64,000 bases of DNA. Source: Anaeramoeba flamelloides. Taxonomy: Eukaryota; Metamonada; Anaeramoebidae. The DNA lies in assembly GCA_027625915.1 (NCBI GenBank), contig JANTQA010000012.1, positions 1,829,001 to 1,893,000 on the forward strand. Reading direction: 5' to 3'. The translations under genes and the position numbers were made by a program. Shown in pieces: positions 1 through 12,700 of this stretch (its first letter is position 1; each line of letters opens with the position of its first letter). A model generated the notes under the pieces. That model was not told the DNA's origin and searched no databases. It saw only the letters and a program-made list of their open reading frames with translations.

Positions 1-1199
1 AATTAGGTAGTTTTTTGTTTTCAAAAATAATTTATTTTTTTAAGCTCTACTTGTTCTATAACAAAATTTTCTAATATAAAAAACCTTGTAAAATTATTTG
101 TAAAAATATTTTTTGATCAAAAATATTTTATTAAATAATAATCTTTATTATAAGTGGGGTTATCTAAAAGTGAAACTTGGTAAATTTTTAATATTTTTTT
201 GAAAAATATTTTTCATTAATATGATATGTTATAGGTTTTTAGTTTGGTTTATTTATGATATTGTTGTTTTTATATTTCGAAATGTGTGAAATTTTGATTT
301 TCAAAAATAGATTTAATTACAAAAAAAAATGGTTCGATAAATCTTATAAATGTGAAAACAATTATTTTTTAGTCAAAACTGGTTTTGTACCAATTTTTTT
401 ATTATTTTTTTTTTTTACTTGAACAAAGATAAAAATCCACATATTATAAAATCAAAAACAGTTCAGAATATAATTTTTATAATCCCTGTAAAATTCAACT
501 AAAAAAATCAGAGAAATAATTGAATTTTAGATTTTTATCTTTAATATTTGAGTCATTACCAACACGCTAAAAGAGCCAAGAGTGTTTTATTTTTTATTAT
601 ACAAAATAATAAAATTAAAAAAGTATTACTTTTTGGGGAAATGTACAATTAGATTTTTAATTGGGAATATTACTGAGAATATAAAGTAAAATTCATAAAT
701 ACACAAAATAAATTAACTTGAAAAAATAATCAATTATATTATTTTCAGTCAAATCAATTTAAATAATGTTGGCTGTGTTTATTATTATAATGTAATGAGT
801 GATTTTGGAGATCTTAAAAAAGTTAATTTTATCAAAAAATTTTTACTAATTCATCAACAAAAGCTAAAAAACATACCAAAAGTTGGTATTATAAAACAAT
901 ATTTATTGTGTTGAATCCCTGATTTTGTCTTAAATTGTCTTATTTTTTATTTTATTTTGATACCTTACATTGATTTTTCAGATTCATTAGATATCCTGAT
1001 TAAAAATTGAGTTTTTGTTTTTTTTTCCCAAATTGTTAATTGGTTTTATAGTAGGAAAAAAATAACTAATATGAAAATAATCCCAGACAAGATTTTTAAT
1101 TGTAAATATTCAGTAAATTGTGGTGTAAAATATTTCCAATAAAGTGGGGCGAATTTAATTTAAAATATCTCTTTTTAACCCAATCTTCATTAAAGTATT

Positions 1200-1690
1200 A
1201 AAACATTCAAAATTGTTAACTATCATTTATCGATTCTTTGTAACAATTTAATCTGTTTCTTAGTATTGTATTAAATAAATAAATTATTTTAAATTTTCTG
1301 ATCTCGATTTTATCTGATATTTTTTAGGGATGAAAATCGGTGTTTAGTATTTTCTTTTTGATTGAAAAAACTGCTTTCATAACTTTTTTAATCTCGACAA
1401 AATTTAAAATAGAATTGAAAACATATTAGTATATTTTGTTGTTTAAAAATTGATTTGTAGTTTTTCCATATTTCCAGTTTTTTATTGAAATTAATAGTAC
1501 ATTATTTTCTCTAAAAAAGTGCTATTTTTTTTTTCATTTTTAGGAAATATTTCATCCAAGATATTCTGAAATAAATACCTTAGTCGTTTATTTAATTTTT
1601 ATTAATATTAAATTTAGTTTTGATAATTTCAATTAATGAATATTTTCACTAACGGATATTTTTTTATGAAATAGAAAAAAAAATGCCCCA
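1200..1690 (+). repeat. Dispersed repeat family F, copy 1
   Basis: This stretch aligns by eye, in the same orientation, with about 53600-54090. Shared landmarks in the same order are ATCTCGATTTTAT, a 'Phe/Lys-like' T/A-rich block, TTTCCATAT, ACATT(A/G)TTTTCTC and AGTGCTATTTTTT. Copies are clearly diverged with indels. No coding potential is seen; the nature of the repeat is unknown. Confidence 0.5.
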
Positions 1691-1699
1691 TTTTATTTA

Positions 1700-2120
1700 G
1701 AAATACCTTATATAATTTTTATATTCAATAAAATTATTTTTATAAATGAACAATTTTTAAAAACCTTGTAATAAACCTACCTAAATTTTCATTAAATTAA
1801 GGTGTTTATAGAATTATCAAGTAATTTCTTGGGTAAACTAAGTAGATCTAACTGTTTTTTAAGATTACAATGGGGTTTTATAGTGGCTTTCTACAGTTTG
1901 CAAAATGATAATTTTTATTCTTGTTTTTTGATTGGTTGAATGGTGTTTTGAAAAAGTGTAATTCCATTAATCATCATTCTAATAAGTGGGGGGGGGGGGG
2001 GGGGGGGGGTTATACTTTCAAAAACTTGATAAATAAAAAAAAGGGAGTTGGTTTTAAATAAAAGAAATCACACAACAATTTTTTCTACAATCGACAATTA
2101 CAAATCTTGTCTGGGGTTTT
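1700..2120 (+). repeat. Dispersed repeat family A, copy 1
   Basis: Direct diverged duplicate of about 3530-3915. Shared landmarks in order: AATAAACCTACCTAAATT, ACTAAGTAG, AGTTTGCA, TTTTTTGATTG, AGTGTTTTGAA and ATCATTCTAATAA. This copy carries a run of 22 G where the other copy has only AGGGTGGG. No coding frame. Confidence 0.6.
1988..2009 (+). repeat. G22 homopolymer
   Basis: An uninterrupted run of 22 G in extremely AT-rich DNA. The paralogous repeat copy near 3786-3793 reads AGGGTGGG at the same place, so the run looks like a local expansion. It could fold as a G-quadruplex, or its length could be an assembly approximation. Confidence 0.8.
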
Positions 2121-2397
2121 TTTCAGAAATAATATATTTTTTTTTCGCTGCTTTACTATTATTTAAGAGGGTTAGAAATTTTCAAATGAATAAAATTATT
2201 TACATTTAATGGTTTTTATGGTGTAGATCGCCCTTTTTAGCAATATTTAATCAAGTACTAAAAAGTTTTTTGTTATTTTTTATTTTTTTTTAGATTGATG
2301 TGTTTAAAGATAGAAATATGTAAAAATATGAATATGTACTTGGTTATGTTTTCAATTAGTTATTGTTTGTAGATAAATGAATTAATATAAAGGGAAA

Positions 2398-2985
2398 AAA
2401 TATGTCCCTATGACCTAAAAAACACTAAAAATGGAAAACTGATCAAACGCATTGCATTCAAACAATTAAACAAACTAAATAAAAAAATAAAAATAAATAA
2501 AGTCTCAATTTAACTTTTTCTTGAAATCATTTTTTGCCAAAATCATTGAATTCACACTTGAAATTATGTATATTTTTTTGGTACACTCTCTATTTTTAAC
2601 TCATTTACTAAAACAAATTCAAAATTTTGGGAATTTTCTTTTCACAAAAGGGACTAATTTGGTCCTCAAATGTTTTTTTTTTTAGTTTTAAATGGTAAAA
2701 TTAAAAAAAAGTTCAACTAAAAAGATAAACTTTCTGGAAAGGCATTCTAATTTAATATATTAGCTTATTCTTTGATTTCAAAATTTTCCCAATCCCAATT
2801 TTACAAAAAAAAAAAAATAAAAAAAGTGCCCACTAATTTCAAAAAATATTTTTGATATTCAAAAGTTGAGAGTGTTTTGATTTTAAAAAAAATTATCCCA
2901 TTGGTTAATTGAATTAAGTTATAAACTTAGATTTCGAAAAATATTAATCAGAAAAAAATAGTGCTTAATTTTATTAAGGACATAT
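2398..2985 (+). repeat. Dispersed repeat family B, copy 1
   Basis: Long direct duplicate of about 20600-21183, well conserved by eye over some 580 bases. Shared blocks include AAAAAACACTAAAAATG, AACTTTTTCTTGAAATCATT, CACTTGAAATTATGTATATT, TTTTAAATGGTAAAATT and ATATTAATCAGAAAAAAATAG. No coding frame; identity unknown. Confidence 0.75.
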
Positions 2986-3529
2986 ATAAAGGTTATAAAT
3001 CAAAAATTTTGTACTAAAAATAAAATTTGTATTTTTGTCAACAAAATATATAAATTGATTTTTTAAAATACAAAAAATGATATTTTCATCATTTTTTTTT
3101 TTTTTACAAACTATTACAATTTAATCCTTCAGTCTATTCAAAAAGTTTATTTAAAATTTATTTAAGGGTATCTATTTCTTGTTTATATTTTGTACTTATC
3201 AAGTTTGTATGTTTATTTAATTCTGTAGTAAGCCAATATTCTAAGTATGAATTTATTTTTTTAGATAATTCTAAAATGAAAAATATGTGACCCTTAAATC
3301 TTGATATATGAATAATGGTATTCTCACAAATAACTAATAGGAATAATAAAAATTTCATTATTTATATAATGAATAATTGGAAAAACAATATTACTTAATC
3401 TCTATAATTTCAAGAGATTTAATAAATTATTGTAAATAACATCTAGAATTGAAAAAATACTTCACATTATAATAATAACTGACAAGGTTTTTAAATTTTT
3501 AATATTAGGAAAATTGTTTTGTACTATCT

Positions 3530-3915
3530 TATATATCCAATCAAATACTTTTTATAAATAATCAATTTTTATAATCCTAGGGAATAAACCTACCTAAATT
3601 CATTAAAGAAAGTTGTCTATAGAATACTCAATTATTTGTTTAAGAACCTAAGTAGCACAACCTATTTTGAAAAAACAATCGTCTTTTTAGAAGTTTGCAG
3701 AATTTGGAAAATAATTTTTGTTTTTTTTTGATTGAGTAGTGTTTTGAACAAGTAGAATTTAATCAAGGACTATCATTCTAATAAAGGGTGGGTTATAATT
3801 TTAAAATTTTGTTTTTAAAATCAGAGAAATTGTTCGGCAATTATATAACAATTTCTCCTTTATGCACAATTAAAAAGCTTGTCAGATTATTTTCGTGTCA
3901 GGTATTTTTTACAAT
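3530..3915 (+). repeat. Dispersed repeat family A, copy 2
   Basis: Second copy of the repeat at about 1700-2120, same orientation, with the same ordered landmarks. A short open frame inside it (3788-3976) has no features of a gene and is treated as chance. Confidence 0.6.
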
Positions 3916-4369
3916 TATTCAAGATTTATTTTATTTTTCTTATATTTTTAAACAAAGATTAAATTTACAATGTTAACATTCCATTAAAACTCTCTGAAAT
4001 CACTTAAAACTCAGAATTCCTTAAAACAAAAAATTATTTGCAAATTTTTCTTTTTTCAGATCCAAAAATGTTAAAACATAAAAGGATCAGGATTCTTTTT
4101 ACTGAAAATTAAATGATAAAAAAGAAATTCTTTAACAAACCTTGAATTCGTTTCGCTAAATTTGGCAAGGAGGCGATGTTGTTTTTTGTTTTAATTGAAT
4201 TTTTGTTAAAATAAGTGCTCTATTGTGGCAGGTGGAAATGAAATAATACTTTTAAAATCTAATTTGGTTAACGAAAATTTTAACAAATGTTCAAGAAGTA
4301 AGTAAAATTAAATGTCTAAAAATGTAATGTTTACTACTTTGCAAAGATATTTGGGTGTTTGTTATAAAT

Positions 4370-4800
4370 TGTAGAGTCAAGGATCAACAAAAACATGTAC
4401 TAAAGCTTATCATCCATGTTTGAAAAGTTTTACTATTTTTCTTCTTGTTCCAATGCAACACCTAACCCACTGTACACTAGTATACAGAAGTTCAAATCAT
4501 TTTGAAGGAAAACACCTTATCTTTCCAATAAATTTTAAATTTCGAATGGAATCAGTTTAAAATGTAAAGAAATTTATTTGAATTTTTTTACAATTAACTG
4601 GTTTTTTTCGAAATAATTTTGCCAATTTTTTCCTTCATTTTTCGAATTTCATTTTTATTAAAAAAACTTGAAGGAAAACTTAATATAATTACTTGGAGTT
4701 TATTGTTAATTTCTTTCATCGGTTAGTGTTTTGTCCTTATATCCAAAAAATACACATTCTTTTTATTTTGAAAGACAGATTAAACTTTTTGGGGTATATT
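4370..4800 (+). repeat. Dispersed repeat family C, copy 1
   Basis: Aligns in the same orientation with about 32160-32640 and 41310-41795. Landmarks in order: CTTCTTGTTCCAA(T/G)GCAA, AGTATAC, TTCAAATCA, a Phe-like T-rich block, (G/A)TTTCTTT(C/G)ATCGGTT and CTTTTTATTTTGAAA. This copy is the most diverged of the three. No coding frame. Confidence 0.6.
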
Positions 4801-4997
4801 AGAAACTGTATACAAAATTGAGGAGCGGGACTTACAATATTCATTTATTAATTGTTAAGCAATGGTATTGTAAATTCCTTATCAGTAACACCATACTTAA
4901 ATAGAAAAAACACTTTTTAATTTATTGAAAGTGTGAAAAAAAATTACAAAAACACAAATTCACCATTTAAAAAAAAGATTTGACTTTTTCTTTTTCT

Positions 4998-5473
4998 TTC
5001 ACTTGGAGAAATGCAAAAACTTTGGTAATATAGAAGACTACAACCTCTACAAAAATGATTACTGTACTTTTGATGTTCATTGTAAAAATTGTGATTTTTT
5101 ATTAACTGTGATACTTTTCTTGTAGAGACAAATGGGAGAACTAAACAACTTGATCAGTATACCCAATGTTTTAAAGTGCAATAAATTCCATTTACTACAC
5201 CATTATAGTTGTTTGAATTTGAGAAAAGTTTTTTCAATTTTCTATTTATGTTTCTACTCCACATCAATTTCTTTCTTTTTTAAATGGAATACAATGGTTA
5301 GGTTAAAAGATCTAATATATTGTCCAGTTTCCTGACAACTGATGAACATACAAGAAAAGTATCAAAGTTAATAAAAAATCACAATTTTTTCAATAAACAT
5401 TAAAAATACAGTAATCATTTTTGTAGAAGTAGTAGTCTTCTATATTACCAAAGTTCTTAAATTTCTCCAAGTG
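4998..5473. mobile_element. Fold-back element with arms of about 125 bases
   Basis: The segment 4998-5127 reappears as its reverse complement at 5343-5473. Both arms contain ACTTTGGTAATATAGAAGAC, TACAAAAATGATTACTGTA and TGTGATTTTTTATTAACT, with about ten differences over the best 108 bases. The 215-base centre has a 67-codon open frame (5132-5335) that resembles nothing. The long arms and non-coding centre are typical of non-autonomous DNA elements; no target duplication was identified. It lies about 270 bases upstream of the next gene. Confidence 0.7.
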
Positions 5474-5743
5474 AAAAAAAAGAAATTAAAAATCTTTGAT
5501 GAACTAAAATTGAACACTATCACAAAAACACAAATTCTGAATAAAATTAAGAAGAAAATAAAAAATAAAATTTAAAAAATAATAAACAAGAAAAATAGTA
5601 TTGAAGAAAAAAAAGTGCTTTTTAAATAGGTTGTTTTTAATAAATTGCTTTTCAAAATTTTCCAGAATAAAGTAAATACAAAGAAATAATTTATAACCAT
5701 TTTTTTCAATAATTGTTTAGAAAAGAGAAAAATAAAACACAAA

Positions 5744-6858
5744 ATGGACAATCTTGTCAACGGAATTGACGTTTTGGTTTCCATGTATGTTAGCTTTCAA
5801 AACAAGTTAGCGAAATCCATGTCTTCATTATTTATGGCAAGCAAGTCCTTGTTAGCGATTTCCTTTGTCAACAAAACGAAAGACGAGCACTTACAAGAGC
5901 TTGACTTTGGCCTGTGGTGTAACTTCCCTCGTAGCTTACCTTTTTATTCACAGTTTCTTCAGGAATATAGCGAAGTGGGGAAAAATTGTTTATCTCATGC
6001 GATACAGGTAATCTTAAAAAGTTTACCACAGCTGTCTGACACTGCGCAGATGATGGACACTCAGGAGACAAGCACAAACACAAACGGTCGCACATTTTCT
6101 GGGCTAAGCCAAGTCAACCGAAATCCCAGGAAATCGAACCTCCGTAAAGGTAGCAAGATCCACCTGCAAAAGAACGATTTGTCTGATGGCTTTACAAATC
6201 ACTTAAACCAGCTCAAAAGCGCCAAGATCTTTTCTTCGTTCAGTTCATATTCTGTCCCGATCTCAAATAGTGACTACAGACAGTCTGGTGGAAATGTACA
6301 GATCTCAATCCCCACAAGCGACTTTGAATTCGACTCTTTTCTCCAAAAGCTGTACGGGTTTGTCCTTTGCTCTGGACATTACGAAATTGCCGTTTCTGTA
6401 TGCGAAATTTTCATTGTTGATATAATTTCAATGCTCTTAGAGAATTATGAAAACACAACAAGATTCATCTTGGAGTATGAAAAAAATATGACCAAACTAA
6501 ACCCCGACACAGTCGTTTTACTACAGGAATTCGCTTGGTCAAACTTTGTTCACAAAAAGCCAAAGTAAGGTTCTTTAATTTTTTTTTCTCTTTGATTTTT
6601 GTTTTCTTTTCTTTTCTTTTCTTTTCTTTTCTTTTGTTTTGTTTTGTTTTGTTTTGTTTTGGAATTTCTTTACTTTTTTCTTTTGAATTCAAAAAAGAGC
6701 TGAGTGTTACAAAATAAACCCTCACCAATTTTTCTTTTACTTTCACAATTTTTGTTTGATCAATTTTTTTAAACTTTAAAAATTTTCGAATTTCCAGAAT
6801 GGTTGACGTGGAAAACTCTGACTTTACTCACCACACTTCTCTTGGTTTAAAGTTGTAA
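5744..6858 (+). CDS. Two-exon gene, protein of unknown function (293 aa)
   Basis: The gene joins 5744-6564 to 6798-6858. The first exon is open from ATG 5744 (MDNLVNGIDV) and would stop at 6566 inside a GTAAGG donor. Splicing to the TTTCCAG acceptor at 6797 keeps the frame and adds MVDVENSDFTHHTSLGLKL before TAA. The protein has no signal peptide or clear membrane segment. Residues 1-105 look helical and hydrophobic-patterned. Residues about 110-190 are Ser/Asn/Thr-rich and probably disordered. Residues about 195-274 are again helical (FDSFLQKLYGFVLCSGHYE). Base composition is visibly GC-richer than the neighbouring Furry gene, and there are no Asn tracts. I recognise no family. Composition, start context and a clean intron make it a convincing gene; its function is unknown. 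Confidence 0.75.
6565..6797 (+). other. Intron of the unknown gene
   Basis: A 233-base intron with donor GTAAGG and acceptor TTTCCAG, phase 2. Composition falls sharply to T-rich non-coding sequence, including a pentanucleotide microsatellite (CTTTT then GTTTT units, about 6605-6661). Splicing rescues an open frame that otherwise stops one base after the donor G. Confidence 0.75.
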
Positions 6859-9197
6859 TATTTTTCTGTAAAATCTCTTTCAACATTCAATTTTCCATTT
6901 TGAAAAAGAAATAAAAAGGGTAGAAAAAAGCATTCAAAGAAACAATAAGTTTTGCGAAATTAATATTGAACTCAATTGGGTTTTAATTGCGTTTTCAAAA
7001 AACAAAATATATGTAAATGCAAAAACCCCAAAATACCTGAAAACGGAAAATATTCTAATTTTTTTTACAAGTTCAAAAATATTAAAAATAATCATTTAAT
7101 GGTATTTCTATTTGTTTTTGTCCTTTAGTACTACTAATTATCTTTAGTTCATGCAAATTTTTAAATTGATTCACAAGAACAAAACAAATTAAAATTATTT
7201 TGAAATATCTTTTTTTATAAAAAACATCAGATTATTGAAATAAGAACAAATTCGTGTTGTTTGTGTGAAAGTACTTTAAAACATTTTGTTATAAACAATT
7301 TGGCCAAAATTAAAGAGAAGAAAATTCCTCAGAGGATTTTTAATTAGATCAAAGAGAGAAGACGTTAATTTCTCTTTACTATTATAATCCAATTAAAAAA
7401 TGAAAATTTTTAGTTCACATCCCAAAATATTTTTCTAGTTTATAAGTTGAAGAAAATCCAAAGATCTTTACAATAATGTTTAGTAATGATGTTTTTAGAC
7501 AATAAATCAAACTTCCTAAGTTAACTCAAAGACAAAATATTTACTCTGCTAATTTGATTGTAGCAGTAATAATTAATATTCATTTTGGAAATTGAAATAA
7601 AAATTTTCATTTATTAATTAGAAAATAATAGTAAAAAAAATTGTAACAAAAACACAACACCACTCTTAAAAAGAAAAAGAGAAAATTTGAACAATACACC
7701 CATTATGGTGGCTTTATTTTTGATCGTCTTTCAAAAAGAAAACTTTTTTGTAAAATTTCGTGTTTGAGATGCTTCTGAGAAAAATTAGTTTAAATTTTTG
7801 TAAAGGTGTATTTGTTTCAAATTTATGTATATTGATTTTGGATATGAAAAAGCAATTAATAGAAAAAATGAAGATATTTGTTTGACTCACACTTTAAATT
7901 TTCAAATTCAAACAAGCCTGCATTCTAATCCAACATCATAAAAAATCTTTTTTTCAATTTGAATTTATTGATCAGCATGCGAATAAAAAAATTTTTATCA
8001 TTTTTTTTTTTGTTTTTGAAATCAAATATAAAAAATTGATCTTCAAACACAAGTCAGAAGTTAACTCGAAAAACAAGCCCCGTTTGTAAAAGAAAACCAT
8101 AATTACACTCCTAATTTCTCATTTTTGAACTGTTTTTTGTTTAATTATGTTGAGTGCTTACTAGTTTTTCTATTTGTTTTTCAATTCTTTTTTAATAAAA
8201 TCAAAATTTCTTGATTACAAATGCCTTTTAATACTAGATTATGGAAATCACTATTTGTTGAAGAAAGTACAACTAAACTATTTCACACCCTATCAATTTA
8301 AACTTAAAAAAGTTCTCGCATTTTTAAAACGGCATTATCTTTTGAAACTTTAATCAAGTTTTCTATTTTAAAAAAGTGAAAACTTTTTCAAAATTCAAAA
8401 CTTTTTGAAAGTTTTCGATTTAATAAAGTTAAAGCTTTGCCAGAATGGAAACTTTTTATCAATTTTCTCTTTCAATAAAAAGTGAAGACTAACCTTTAAA
8501 TGTGGTACAGATGTTGGAGTCTGAAGGAAAGCACTTTTTTAAAAAAAAGTCCACACTTTATTAAAACAGAAAAACTTTTAAAAAATGTTTTTACTTCTAA
8601 CAATCTCATAAAAAAAAAAAAGTTTTCACTTTTTAAAAATGACTGTAAAACAGAAAAATTTTTTAAAATGACTGTATTACAGTAAACTTTTTTTTAATTA
8701 AACAAATTCCTTGATGAAAGGATCTTTCCTATGAAAAAACAAATTCTAAATAACTAAAATGAATTCTAATGCACATTAGAAACAAAATAAACACCAAATA
8801 AATTCCAAACCCAATTACTCTTCAAAACATAAAAAACTAACTTTATCTGTTTGAAAAAAAAGTTAACAATTTTTTTCCTTTATCATAAAACAATTCAGAC
8901 ATCATTTTACTGCTTATCATTTTTTCAATAACTTACTGTTCAAAAATTGATTTTGAAGAAAAAGAAGATGTGAGGTTCCAAAAAATGATCTAAAGTTTTT
9001 TTTTTTTTTTTTAATAAAAAAAGTTTTTAAAACTCCACAAATTTTATAAAAACTATTTAATAGTTATAATCAAATTTTAAATAATTTAGGATAATTTTGA
9101 TTGGTTTTTTCATTTACACTTGATCATTAAAGCAGTATTTTCAAAAATAAAAATAATTTTTGGTGATTTCAATGGTTAAAAAAACATGATGAAAATA

Positions 9198-9228
<31 letters not shown>

Positions 9229-9773
9229 GGAGCACCTAACATCATCTTATAAAAACAATTTATCACAAAGAAAAAATACAAAATATAAAAATACTTATGG
9301 ATCCAGTCATTTTTCTTTTAAAAATACCCAGTTGAACAATACAAAGTGATATTGAAAATAAAATCAAGAAAAAGAAATTTCATGATAAACTTATCCATTT
9401 GAATTTTTTTAAAAGAAATAAAATCTAATTAAACAAAATGGAAAAAAACAAAAAAAAACCAAACAAAATCGAAAAACAAAATAAAAAAATACAAAGTTAT
9501 AAAAATTTTCCTATTGATCCTATTTTTCAGTATCTTTCTATTAAATTTTAAAATCAAGATTTGTATAGAATTCATTTTAATATTTTCTTAATCAACAAAA
9601 AATAAAAATTTAAATAAAAAAACAAACAATAAATTCAATTTTATTATTTTTTCTATTTTAATAATTATTTCTAATCACTTTTTTTTTTTTATGAATATAA
9701 TCAATTAATCATCTAAAAATAACAATTAATTAGATACCTATATTCCCAATTATATAATCATTTTCAAAAACAG
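6859..9773. other. Gene-poor spacer before Furry
   Basis: No supported gene. The stretch is A/T-rich with long T runs (9001-9013, 9202-9228, 9679-9690) and an area at 8330-8690 rich in repeated AAAACTTTTT-like words. The 5' end of the Furry gene must lie here or further left, because the exon at 9774 begins at an acceptor. No short ATG exon with a matching-phase donor could be assigned. Confidence 0.5.
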
Positions 9774-12700
9774 ATATTGCAAGGATGGACAAATATTGTT
9801 ACTAAATTATCAATACATAATTTCACTACAATTTCAGAAAGGGTTTTAACCTCAATTAAGATCATTGAAAAAGAATCATTAGAAACGATAATAATAATTT
9901 TCAAAGGGAACCGTTATTTACAAATTAAAGTATTTTTTTTTTTCCTTTTTTTTTTCATCAATTAATTGATTTAACTTTCTTTTTTTTTTTTTTTTCTGAA
10001 TTAATTCAAATATCTTTTTTTTTTTCTGAATTAATTTAACTTTCTTTTTTTTTTTAAAAAAAAAAAATAATGAATAAAAAATATTCATAATAAATATCAC
10101 CTTTTTTTAATTTAAAACAACAACAAAAAACAAACTAAATTAACTTTTTTTCTTTTAATAAATTTACGAATAGAATGCAAATCTAGAAAAAGTTACCAAT
10201 TTAATTAAATGTATATTAAAAATGATTTCTACTTCTTCAAAAAAAGAAATCAGGCTCGAATTAATAAAATTTTTAGAAAATATAATTTCACAGATCAATA
10301 CTACTAAATTGAAGTATAAAGAAATGTTTCCGATCTTAAATGAGGTTTATGAATTTTTAGAAGACAATATCAAAAAAAAAAATATCAAAACGATTACTCA
10401 TAAACTATCATGTATGATCCTACAACGATCTCCTCACTTTTTTTTATCTGATCATATTGATAAATTAATTAAAACTCATATTCTGAAATCTTTAAATTCT
10501 GAAAAATTAATTAAATATCAAATGGATGCCTTGATTCATTTTTTACTAGAATGCAAACCGATCAAATATAAAAAGCAAATCAAATTAAATTCAGATTTTT
10601 TTATCAACAAATATTTATATTCGAGTAATTGGGATAATAAATTAAAAATAAGTTCTTTAATTCCAAAGAAAAGAAGTGAACATTCAATTTATAGTGAAAG
10701 ATATATTGCTAATATTTGCCGTAAAATGTTTTTAAATAAAAAAAGAAAAAAATATATCGATTTTAATTTATATAAAAAATTATTAATAATTTGTTTTTTA
10801 ATCAAACCTTTATATGTTATTGAAAAGGTTTTTTATTATTTATTAAAATCCTCGGATAATATTAATCATTTATTACTGATTCAGATTTATTCGATTATTA
10901 ATACAAGTAAAATAATGGATTATATCAAAAAACAAAATCAAAACTTCAAAATCGAAAATAATAATACCAAAACTAATATTAATATAAATATTAATCTTAA
11001 CAATACCAATACGAACAAAAATGATAATAATGATTTGAAAAATATATTAAAAATGAAAAATAATTCCAAAGAAAATTTAAATAATAATAACATAAACGAA
11101 ATTTTAAAATCATTAAATAAATTTAAATATACTTTTAAATTAAATTTTGATAATTTATTTTCAAAGAGTTATAATTCGATTGGGAAAATTAAAACAATGA
11201 ATGATCTCAATAATAAATGTTTAAAATTTACGAATTATTATGAAAACATTCCAACAAAATTAATAAAAAATAATGAGAAACTAAAGCAATTTTCAAAGTA
11301 TTTGAAAAGGCAAAAAAATAAAAAATACTCAAATAATAACAATGTTTATTGGAATTATTTTGAAAAAGAAAAAAATTCATTGACAAAAAAAAAAACGAAA
11401 CAAAATGAAATTACTGAAACAATTAAATTATGGATCAAATTGACACAAAGAAAGGAAAGTGTTCGTAAAAAGTCTACAATTTTTTATCAAATGCCATTAG
11501 AAAAGGAGAATAGATTAAATTTTAATAAAAATTTAATAAATCCAGATTATGACTTTAAGAAGCAAATGTCCATAAAAAACGAAGCTAATTTATTATACTT
11601 AAAGGAAGTAATTAAACTAATTCCCCAAATTCCGTTACCAAAGCAGCTAATAAATTTAAACGTTATCAAATTGTTATTACACCCCAATGAAGAAATTGGA
11701 ACACTAATTTCCCATTGTTTACAAATATGCTTATTGAACGACCCCACATTATTTGGTTATTATTTAGATTCACTGGTGGGGCTATTAAAAGACAATGATG
11801 TATTAACAACTCAAAGTTTATATACCATATTAAATCAAATTTATCATTTGTATTCTTTATTAATGACATTTAAAGAATACTTTGAAAAAGAAAAAAGAAA
11901 AAAAATTGAGAAAATGCACACAGATGAGAATAATATGAAAAGGAAAATAAAAGAGAATACAAATCAAAAAAAAAGAATATTAACAAAAAAGGAATTTGGG
12001 ATAGGAAGATCAACCCAACGAGGTAAAAGGGAAAGTAAAGTAAAAAAGGGAAACCAAAAAATGTTTAATCGTAATGGAAAGGGGAAAAAATTCAAAATGC
12101 AAAAAAATATGAAGAATAAAATTAACAGTAGGGATCACGATTCGTATTTTACATATGAAAAATTAAATATTAATTATTACACTTTTATCAAAATAGAAGT
12201 TTGGGCTTTGATTTGCTTTACCAAAAATTATCCAAAAATTAGAAAATTAGGTTTAAAATTGATGAAAATAAATTATAAATTCCAATTAATGATTAAATCA
12301 GAAATGAATATAAATAGTAAGCAAGGAAATAATAAACGGTACAGAAGGGGTAATGGAAGGAGAACAAGAAAAGAGAAAGGGAGAATATATGAGAAAAAGA
12401 AAAAAAATGAAAATAATAATAATAATAATAATAAAAGAAAAGTAATAACCACCAATAATAAGAATAGCAATAAGGATAAAAATGGAAAATTAAATGAAAA
12501 TACAAAATTATTAAATCAAAAAGATGGAAAAAATAAAGAGATAGAAACAGAAACGGAAAAAAATAAAGAAATAGGAAACCAAAAAGAAAAAGAGCATGAT
12601 ATTGGGAATAACCAAGAAGAAAAAAAGGAAAAAAGCAAAAGCGAAAGTGGAAATGAAAAAGGAAGAGAAGAAGAGACAAGTATGAAGAAGAATGTAGAGA

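Larger units (their letters stand above)
1..5743. other. Gene-poor left flank made of dispersed repeats
   Basis: No open frame here looks coding: the few open stretches are short, AT-driven and lack recognisable motifs. The stretch holds diverged copies of at least four repeat families (listed separately), one fold-back element, a G22 run and many A/T homopolymers. It ends just upstream of the GC-richer unknown gene. Confidence 0.6.

Noticed and set aside
5572-5784. Phe/Leu-rich minus-strand frame overlapping the start of the unknown gene
   Set aside because: AT-driven hydrophobic frame with no motif, and it overlaps a better-supported gene on the opposite strand.
9437-9496. Lys/Asn-rich ATG frame followed by a GT as a first exon of Furry
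   Set aside because: Its donor phase does not match the phase-0 acceptor at 9773, and low-complexity A-rich DNA gives such frames by chance.
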